From the NCBI GenBank assembly GCA_046295655.1, contig JBKBMT010000118.1, positions 1 through 5,023 on the forward strand: a stretch of DNA of 5,023 nucleotides, in the 5' to 3' direction. This stretch comes from JBKBMT01 sp046295655 (GTDB taxonomy: Bacteria > Pseudomonadota > Alphaproteobacteria > Rhodobacterales > Rhodobacteraceae). The translations under genes and the position numbers were made by a program. Positions 1-5,023 of the stretch are shown here, piece after piece; position 1 is the first letter of the stretch; each line of letters begins with the position of its first letter. The notes under the pieces were generated by a model, which saw only the letters and a program-made list of their open reading frames with translations, was not told where the DNA came from and did no database searches.

Positions 1-1
1 G

Positions 2-868
2 CAGACCTCCGCGCCCTGGGCCGCACCGCGGAGCGGGGACGAGCTCGCGCGATGGTGTCTGGCGAACCCCGATGGCCGTCTCGTCGCCGGGGCGACGGAT
101 GTCGGGTTGTGGGTGACGAAGGGGCTGCGCGATCCGGGGCCGGTCGCCTTTGTCTCGGGTTGCGAGGATCTGCGCGGCATCGAGGTTGGCGAAACCGAAA
201 TCCGCATCGGTGCGGCGGTGACGCTCTCGGCGCTGCATGACGCCGTCGCGCCGCATTTTCGCGACCTTGCCGAGCTGATCCGCCGCTACGGGTCGGTCCA
301 GGTGCGCAATGCCGCCACCATCGGCGGGAACATCGCCAACGGCTCGCCCATCGGCGACAGCCCGCCTGCACTGATCGCGCTTGGCGCGCGGCTGCACCTG
401 CGCCGGGGTGAGGAGCGCCGCAGCCTGCCGCTCGAGGCGTTCTTCCTCGACTATGGCCGACAGGACCGTCGGGCCGGCGAATTCGTCGAGGCGGTGTCGA
501 TCCCGCGCCAGCCGGACCGGTTGCGGTGCTGGAAGCTGTCCAAGCGGTTCGATCAGGACATCTCGGCGGTCTGCGGTGCCTTCGTGGTCACGCTGGAGGG
601 CGACCGCGTCGCCGCCGCGCGGATCGCCTTCGGCGGCATGGCCGGCGTGCCAAAGCGTGCCTTGGCGACCGAGGCGGCGCTGACGGGTCAGCCCTGGACC
701 GAGGCCACGGTCGAGGCGGCGCTGCCCGCACTGGCCGAGGATTTCGCGCCGATCTCGGACATGCGCGCCTCGGCCCGTTACCGGATGGAAGCGGCGCGCG
801 GGATGCTGCGTCGGGCCCTTCTGGCCGACCGGGGGACCGGCGTTTCGGTGCTGGAGGTCGCGCCATGA
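2..868 (+). CDS. xdhA: Xanthine dehydrogenase small subunit XdhA, 5'-truncated by window edge (FAD domain)
   Basis: XdhA carries the two [2Fe-2S] clusters and FAD of the (AB)2 xanthine dehydrogenase; electrons from the Mo site in XdhB reach NAD+ through it, in the cytoplasm. The frame is open from base 2 and ends at a TGA at 866-868, giving 288 residues. Full-length relatives are about 460, so roughly 170 N-terminal residues with the Fe-S domains lie upstream. Visible FAD-domain motifs are VAGATDVG (bases 83-106, an FAD-binding loop) and ATIGGNIANGSPIGD (314-358, the family FAD signature). The later part, with KLSKRFDQDISAV and AFGGMAGVPKRA (about 530-660), is the CO-dehydrogenase-flavoprotein C-terminal domain. 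The TTG at 107 and ATG at 52 are not starts: homology continues in frame upstream of base 107, and the ATG at 52 is in another frame. The stop overlaps the xdhB start by four bases. Identification rests on recalled similarity to R. capsulatus XdhA and is secure. Confidence 0.95.
   Translation, partial: QTSAPWAAPRSGDELARWCLANPDGRLVAGATDVGLWVTKGLRDPGPVAFVSGCEDLRGIEVGETEIRIGAAVTLSALHDAVAPHFRDLAELIRRYGSVQVRNAATIGGNIANGSPIGDSPPALIALGARLHLRRGEERRSLPLEAFFLDYGRQDRRAGEFVEAVSIPRQPDRLRCWKLSKRFDQDISAVCGAFVVTLEGDRVAAARIAFGGMAGVPKRALATEAALTGQPWTEATVEAALPALAEDFAPISDMRASARYRMEAARGMLRRALLADRGTGVSVLEVAP
853..857 (+). promoter_or_regulatory. Shine-Dalgarno site for xdhB
   Basis: GGAGG ends seven bases before the ATG at 865 and lies inside the last codons of xdhA. 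It supports 865 as the xdhB start and fits translational coupling through the ATGA overlap. Confidence 0.75.
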
Positions 869-3183
869 CCGTCCGCGATCCCGTCCCCCACGATTCGGCG
901 CATCTGCATGTGACCGGCGCCGCGCGCTATGTATCGGACATCCCGCTGCCCGCCGATGCGCTGCATCTTGCCTTCGGTGTCTCGCCTGCGGCCCATGGCA
1001 CGCTTCGCGCACTCGATCTTGACCCCGTGTGGCGGTCGGCCGGCGTGGTCGCCGTGCTGACCGCCGCGGACCTTCCGTTCGCCAATGACGTCTCGCCCTC
1101 GGTGCACGACGAACCCCTGCTTGCCGACGGCACGGTTCACTATGTCGGCCAGCCGGTCTTCGTGGTCGCCGCTACCTCGCACCGTGCGGCGCTCAAGGCG
1201 GCGCGGGCCGGCCGGATCGAGATCGACGAACGTCCGGCGATCCTGACCATCGACGCGGCGCTGGCGGCGGACAGCCGGTTCGAGGACGGGCCGGTGATCT
1301 GGCAGCGGGGCGATGCCCTGGCGGCCATCGCCGCCGCGCCGCATGCCATCGAGGGCGTGCTGCACCTGGGCGGACAGGAACATTTCTATCTGGAGGGTCA
1401 GGCGGCGCTGGCGATCCCCGGCGAGGCGGGCGACATGCATGTGATCGCCTCGACCCAGCATCCGAGCGAGATCCAGCACAAGGTGGCCGAGGCCCTGGGT
1501 GTGCCGATGCATTCGGTCCGGGTCGAGTGCCGCCGGATGGGCGGCGGTTTCGGGGGCAAGGAAAGCCAGGGCAATGCGCTGGCGGTGGCCTGTGCGGTGG
1601 TGGCGCGGGCGACGGGCCGGCCCTGCCAGATGCGCTATGACCGCGACGACGACTTCCTCATCACCGGAAAGCGGCACGACGCCCGGATCGAGTATCGCGC
1701 GGGTTTCGACGCCGAGGGGCGGATCGCGGGGGTAGCGTTCCGGCATCTGATCCGCTGCGGCTGGAGCCAGGATCTGTCATTGCCGGTGGCCGACCGGGCG
1801 ATGCTGCATGCCGACAACGCCTATCACATCCCTGCCATGCGGATCGAAAGCCACCGGCTGCGCACCAACACCCAGTCGGCCACGGCCTTTCGGGGGTTCG
1901 GCGGGCCGCAGGGGATGGCGGGGATCGAGCGGGTGCTCGACCACATTGCCCATGCGTTGCGGCGCGACCCGCTCGCGGTGCGGCGCAGGAATTTCTACCA
2001 TGACGCAGGATCCGCTGCCCCGGCCGCCGCGCAACGCACGCACTACGGCCAGAAGGTCGAGGACTTTGTCCTGAATGCGCTGGTCGAACGGCTGGCCGAC
2101 GGCGCCGACTACCGGACACGGCGCGCCGCCGTCGCCGAATGGAATGCGGTCAACCCGGTCCTGAAGCGCGGCATCGCCCTGACGCCGGTGAAGTTCGGCA
2201 TCTCCTTCACCCTGACGCATCTGAACCAGGCCGGTGCGCTGGTTCATGTCTATCAGGACGGGTCGATCCATCTGAACCATGGCGGCACCGAGATGGGCCA
2301 GGGCCTGCACCGCAAGGTGGCGCAGGTCGCGGCCGCGGCCTTCGGGGTGGACCTGTCGCTGGTCCGCATCACCGCGACCGATACCGGCAAGGTGCCGAAC
2401 ACCTCGGCCACGGCGGCCTCGTCGGGGTCGGATCTGAACGGCATGGCGGTGAAGGCGGCCTGCGACACGATCCGCGAGCGGATCGCCGCGCATCTGGCGG
2501 AACTCCATCAGGTCGCACCCGAAACGGTGGTCTTTGCCGGCGGCAGGGTCCGGGCCGGCGGCGCCGATTACGCCTTTGCCGAGGCGGTGGATCTGGCCTA
2601 TCGCGCCCGCGTGTCGCTGTCGTCCACCGGCTTCTACCGAACTCCGGGGCTCGACTGGGATCGCAAGCGCGGGCAGGGGCGGCCATTCTACTATTTCGCC
2701 TATGGCGCGGCGGTCACCGAGGTGGTGATCGACACGCTGACGGGCGAACATCGCATCCTGCGGGCCGACATCCTGCACGACTGCGGCGCCAGCCTCAACC
2801 CGGCGCTCGACATCGGTCAGATCGAGGGCGGCTATGTTCAGGGCGCAGGCTGGTTGACCTCGGAGGAGCTGTTCTGGGACGACCGCGGCCGGCTGCGGAC
2901 CCATGCGCCCTCGACCTACAAGATACCGGCCTGCGGCGACCGCCCGCGGGTGTTCAACGTGGCGCTCTGGCCGGGCGAGAACCGCGAACCCACGATCTTC
3001 CGCTCCAAGGCGGTGGGCGAGCCGCCGCTGATGCTGGGCATATCGGTGCTGATGGCGCTGTCGGATGCGGTTTCCGCCTGCGGGGACGGTTCGGTCTATC
3101 CCGCGCTCGACGCGCCGGCGACCCCCGAACGGGTGCTTCTGGCCGTGCGCCGGCAGCAGCGCGGAGGGCGGGACGATGCTTGA
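865..3183 (+). CDS. xdhB: Xanthine dehydrogenase large (molybdopterin-binding) subunit XdhB
   Basis: XdhB holds the molybdenum cofactor and hydroxylates hypoxanthine to xanthine and xanthine to urate. The protein is 772 residues, against about 777 in R. capsulatus. The order is an N-terminal hammerhead domain (about residues 15-125) followed by the Moco-binding domains. By alignment to bovine xanthine oxidase numbering, the active-site residues are all present: Gln198 (bovine Gln767), Glu233 in GGGFGGKE (Glu802), Arg311 in DRAMLH (Arg880), Arg343 and Phe345 in AFRGFGG (Arg912, Phe914), Phe448-Thr449 in KFGISFT (Phe1009, Thr1010), Gln479 in EMGQG (Gln1040), and the general base Glu719 in KAVGEPP (Glu1261). 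Glu233 plus Arg311 is the pair that favours purines over aldehydes. The start at 865 has a good ribosome site and gives the expected MTVRDPVPHDSAHLHVTG N-terminus; the same frame stays open upstream from 526, but that part is a shadow of xdhA. The frame is intact, with no frameshift. A linker at residues 379-391 is short (see findings). Confidence 0.97.
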   Translation: MTVRDPVPHDSAHLHVTGAARYVSDIPLPADALHLAFGVSPAAHGTLRALDLDPVWRSAGVVAVLTAADLPFANDVSPSVHDEPLLADGTVHYVGQPVFVVAATSHRAALKAARAGRIEIDERPAILTIDAALAADSRFEDGPVIWQRGDALAAIAAAPHAIEGVLHLGGQEHFYLEGQAALAIPGEAGDMHVIASTQHPSEIQHKVAEALGVPMHSVRVECRRMGGGFGGKESQGNALAVACAVVARATGRPCQMRYDRDDDFLITGKRHDARIEYRAGFDAEGRIAGVAFRHLIRCGWSQDLSLPVADRAMLHADNAYHIPAMRIESHRLRTNTQSATAFRGFGGPQGMAGIERVLDHIAHALRRDPLAVRRRNFYHDAGSAAPAAAQRTHYGQKVEDFVLNALVERLADGADYRTRRAAVAEWNAVNPVLKRGIALTPVKFGISFTLTHLNQAGALVHVYQDGSIHLNHGGTEMGQGLHRKVAQVAAAAFGVDLSLVRITATDTGKVPNTSATAASSGSDLNGMAVKAACDTIRERIAAHLAELHQVAPETVVFAGGRVRAGGADYAFAEAVDLAYRARVSLSSTGFYRTPGLDWDRKRGQGRPFYYFAYGAAVTEVVIDTLTGEHRILRADILHDCGASLNPALDIGQIEGGYVQGAGWLTSEELFWDDRGRLRTHAPSTYKIPACGDRPRVFNVALWPGENREPTIFRSKAVGEPPLMLGISVLMALSDAVSACGDGSVYPALDAPATPERVLLAVRRQQRGGRDDA
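3163..3168 (+). promoter_or_regulatory. Shine-Dalgarno site for xdhC
   Basis: GGAGGG ends seven bases before the ATG at 3176, within the last codons of xdhB. It decides the xdhC start: the frame is open further upstream from 3065, but the extra residues are arginine- and proline-rich shadow translation of xdhB. Confidence 0.78.
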
Positions 3184-4117
3184 TCTTGATGCGCTGCGCG
3201 CGTTGGTCGCCGCGCATGGCCCGGTCGCGCGGGTCGTGGTTATGACGGTGCATGGATCGGCCCCGCGCGAGGAAGGGGCGGCGATGCTGGTCCACGGGAC
3301 GGGGCAGGAGGGCACGATCGGCGGCGGGGCGCTGGAATGGCAGGCCGCTGCCACGGCGCGGGCGCTGCTGGCCCGGCCCGGCCCGGCGCGCATCGACCGC
3401 CTGGCGCTTGGCCCGGCGCTCGGCCAGTGCTGCGGCGGTGCCGTCACGCTTCTGACCGAGGTCTGGGACGAGGCGCGGCTTGCCTCGCTTCGGGTTGCGG
3501 GCGGGCTCACGGCGCGGCCGCTCGACGGGTCGGAGATGCCGCTCGCGGTGGCACGGCTGCTGGACCGGGCGCGCGCGCAGGGGGCGACGGTGCCGCTTCA
3601 GCAGAGCGGCGGCTGGCTGGTCGAGCCGCTGCTGCGGCCGCGCCGGACGCTTTGGATCTGGGGCGCGGGCCACGTCGGCCGGGCGCTTGTGGCGGTGCTG
3701 GCCCCGCTTCCCGATCTGGCGATCCGCTGGATCGATATCGCGCCCGACCGCTTTCCCGCCACGATCCCGCCGGGTGTCGAGGTCGTCGCGGCGGCCGATC
3801 CGGCCGGAGTTGTGGCCGAGGCACCGGCCGGGGCGGAGCATCTGATCCTGACCTATTCGCATGCGCTGGACCTGGAGCTTTGCCATCGGCTGCTCGGACA
3901 CGGGTTCGGCGCCTGCGGGTTGATCGGATCGGCCAGCAAGCGCGCGCGCTTCGCCGCGCGTCTGGCCGCGCTGGGCCACGGGGCGGATGCGATGGGCCGG
4001 ATCGACTGTCCGATCGGCGACCCGGGGCTTGGCAAGCATCCCCAGGCGATCGCCATCGGGGTCGCGGCGGCGGTGCTGAACCGCAGAACGGCAGCGGCGG
4101 AAAGGGCACGGGCATGA
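3176..4117 (+). CDS. xdhC: Xanthine dehydrogenase accessory protein XdhC (Moco binding and insertion)
   Basis: In R. capsulatus XdhC binds the molybdenum cofactor, protects it, promotes its sulfuration with a NifS-type cysteine desulfurase, and delivers it to XdhB without joining the mature enzyme. This 313-residue protein has the family's two parts. The N-terminal XdhC/CoxI domain shows TVHGSAPREEGAAM, GTIGGGALE and LGQCCGG, with adjacent Cys85 and Cys86; this Cys-containing motif is conserved in the family. The C-terminal Rossmann domain shows GAGHVG at residues 163-168 after a hydrophobic strand, then TYSHALD (His229), LIGSASKRARF (from residue 249) and CPIGDPGLGKHPQAIAI near the end. Length is close to that of known XdhC proteins (about 300). 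It overlaps xdhB by eight bases and the next gene by four. There is no signal peptide or membrane segment, so it is cytoplasmic. It could be confused with CoxI-like proteins of CO dehydrogenase clusters, but the position directly after xdhAB settles the assignment. Confidence 0.95.
   Translation: MLDLDALRALVAAHGPVARVVVMTVHGSAPREEGAAMLVHGTGQEGTIGGGALEWQAAATARALLARPGPARIDRLALGPALGQCCGGAVTLLTEVWDEARLASLRVAGGLTARPLDGSEMPLAVARLLDRARAQGATVPLQQSGGWLVEPLLRPRRTLWIWGAGHVGRALVAVLAPLPDLAIRWIDIAPDRFPATIPPGVEVVAAADPAGVVAEAPAGAEHLILTYSHALDLELCHRLLGHGFGACGLIGSASKRARFAARLAALGHGADAMGRIDCPIGDPGLGKHPQAIAIGVAAAVLNRRTAAAERARA
4099..4106 (+). promoter_or_regulatory. Probable Shine-Dalgarno-like stretch for the ABC ATPase gene
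   Basis: The purine stretch GGAAAGGG ends seven bases before the ATG at 4114, inside the end of xdhC. It is a weaker match than the two upstream sites, so re-initiation after the xdhC stop through the ATGA overlap may matter more here. Confidence 0.5.
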
Positions 4118-5023
4118 CGGAGCTTCTGCGCATCGACGGGGTCTCGAAACAGTATCCCGGCGTGCTGGCCAATGACCGGGTGTCCTTTGCCGTCGCCGAG
4201 GGCGAGATCCATGCGCTGTTGGGAGAGAACGGGGCCGGCAAGTCCACCCTCGTCAAGATGATCTACGGCCTGGTGCGGCCGGATGCCGGGTCGATGACCC
4301 TGCGCGGTGCGCCCTATGCGCCGGCCGAACCGCGCGCGGCGCGGGCCTCGGGCGTCGGGATGGTGTTCCAGCACTTCAGCCTGTTCGACGCCCTGACCGT
4401 CGCCGAGAACGTGGCGCTTGGGATGGAAGCCCCGCCGCCGATGCGCCAGCTTGCACGCCGCATCCGCGAGGTGTCGGAGGAATACGGCCTGCCGCTCGAT
4501 CCCGGCCGCATGGTCGGTGACCTGTCGGCCGGGGAACGCCAGCGGGTCGAGATCGTGCGCTGCCTGTTGCAGTCGCCGCGGCTTCTGATCATGGACGAGC
4601 CGACCAGCGTGCTGACCCCGCAGGAAGTGGCGATCCTGTTCCAGACCCTGCGCCAGCTTGCTGCCGAGGGGGTGGCGATCCTCTATATCTCGCACAAGCT
4701 CGAGGAGATCCGCGCCTTGTGCGACGGCGCGACGATCCTGCGGCGGGGCAAGGTGGTGGCAAGCTGCGATCCGCGCCAGAGGACGGCGCGCGAACTGGCG
4801 GAAATGATGGTCGGCACCGTCCTGACCCCGCCGGTCCGGGGGGCGCGCGCCACCGGCGAGGTCGCGCTTGAGGTCGAGGGTTTGTCCGTCGCCTCGCCGA
4901 TCCCGTTCGGCACCTCGCTGAAGGACATCCGCTTTGCCCTGCGCAGGGGCGAGGTGCTGGGCATTGCCGGGGTGGCTGGGAACGGGCAGGACGAGCTTCT
5001 GCTGGCGCTTTCGGGCGAGCTGC
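4114..5023 (+). CDS. ABC transporter ATPase, double-NBD BMP/nucleoside type, 3'-truncated by window edge
   Basis: This is the energising subunit of an inner-membrane importer, partnered in its family (B. subtilis NupO, Lactococcus NupA) with a BMP-type binding lipoprotein and two permeases that import nucleosides. The 303 visible residues have no stop; relatives are about 500-520 residues with two ATPase domains. The first domain is complete: Walker A GENGAGKST (residues 37-45), Q-loop Gln86 in VFQHFSLF, signature LSAGERQ (137-143), Walker B LLIMDEP (157-163) followed by TSVLTPQE, and switch His194 in YISHK. The second domain begins around residue 260. Its Walker A position reads GIAGVAGNGQDEL (283-295), lacking the Lys-Ser/Thr pair, as is usual for the second half of this group. 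GNGQ rather than the GAGR-like form of RbsA/MglA sugar ATPases, together with SVLTPQE, points to the nucleoside/BMP branch. The start at 4114 overlaps the xdhC stop by four bases, tying the transporter to purine oxidation. The exact substrate (nucleoside, hypoxanthine, xanthine or urate) cannot be read from this subunit. Confidence 0.92.
   Translation, partial: MTELLRIDGVSKQYPGVLANDRVSFAVAEGEIHALLGENGAGKSTLVKMIYGLVRPDAGSMTLRGAPYAPAEPRAARASGVGMVFQHFSLFDALTVAENVALGMEAPPPMRQLARRIREVSEEYGLPLDPGRMVGDLSAGERQRVEIVRCLLQSPRLLIMDEPTSVLTPQEVAILFQTLRQLAAEGVAILYISHKLEEIRALCDGATILRRGKVVASCDPRQRTARELAEMMVGTVLTPPVRGARATGEVALEVEGLSVASPIPFGTSLKDIRFALRRGEVLGIAGVAGNGQDELLLALSGEL

Noticed and set aside
526..864. 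Upstream extension of the xdhB reading frame, which would give an 885-residue product.
   Set aside because: The extension overlaps conserved xdhA sequence, translates to Arg/Gly-rich shadow, and a good ribosome site marks 865 as the start.
2139..3245. Plus-strand open frame of 368 residues overlapping xdhB.
   Set aside because: It is an out-of-frame Gly/Arg-rich shadow of the conserved XdhB C-terminal half, with no motif of its own.
3371..3390. Short tandem run of CCGG-like units in xdhC.
   Set aside because: It encodes ordinary Ala-Arg-Pro-Gly residues in frame and is explained by GC-rich codon use; there are too few units to call a repeat element.
1777..3510. Long open frame on the minus strand (577 residues) opposite xdhB and xdhC.
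   Set aside because: Its composition is Arg-, Pro-, Ala- and His-rich with no recognisable domain, and it lies opposite well-conserved genes. Long antisense frames are expected in GC-rich DNA with strong third-position bias.
3853..4695. Minus-strand open frame opposite the end of xdhC and the start of the ABC ATPase gene.
   Set aside because: The plus strand carries the ATPase Walker A, Q-loop, signature and most of Walker B in frame here, and the minus-strand product has no family motif.
4683..4964. Small Ser/Arg-rich minus-strand open frame (93 residues).
   Set aside because: It lies fully within the ATPase coding sequence, which remains open to the window end with family-typical residues; no separate support was seen.

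Overview
The window is a gap-free, GC-rich stretch with four genes on the + strand. It looks like alphaproteobacterial chromosome, most likely Rhodobacterales. The proteins closely resemble, from memory, the xanthine dehydrogenase proteins of Rhodobacter capsulatus, and the xdhA-xdhB-xdhC order is the one known there. Both end genes are cut by the window edges.

Layout: (1) bases 2-868, the FAD-domain part of xdhA, the small subunit of xanthine dehydrogenase, whose [2Fe-2S] N-terminus lies upstream. (2) 865-3183, complete xdhB, the molybdenum-cofactor catalytic subunit. (3) 3176-4117, complete xdhC, the cofactor-binding maturation protein. (4) 4114 to the window end, the 5' part of an ABC transporter ATPase of the double-NBD type that works with BMP-family (nucleoside or purine) binding proteins. 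All junctions overlap (4, 8 and 4 bases). Each downstream start has a purine-rich Shine-Dalgarno-like stretch ending seven bases before its ATG. This points to one transcript with coupled translation. No intergenic space exists, so no promoter or terminator is visible.

Together the genes read as a purine salvage/catabolism operon. The transporter would bring in a purine nucleoside or base. XdhAB would oxidise hypoxanthine to xanthine and xanthine to urate, passing electrons from the Mo centre through Fe-S clusters to FAD and NAD+. XdhC would supply the sulfurated cofactor to XdhB. The transporter substrate is inferred from neighbourhood and family, not read directly.

I found no undescribed system, mobile element, CRISPR array or RNA gene. 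The points worth a second look are modest: the transporter fusion to the xdh operon, the degenerate second Walker A in the ATPase, and a short linker in XdhB.
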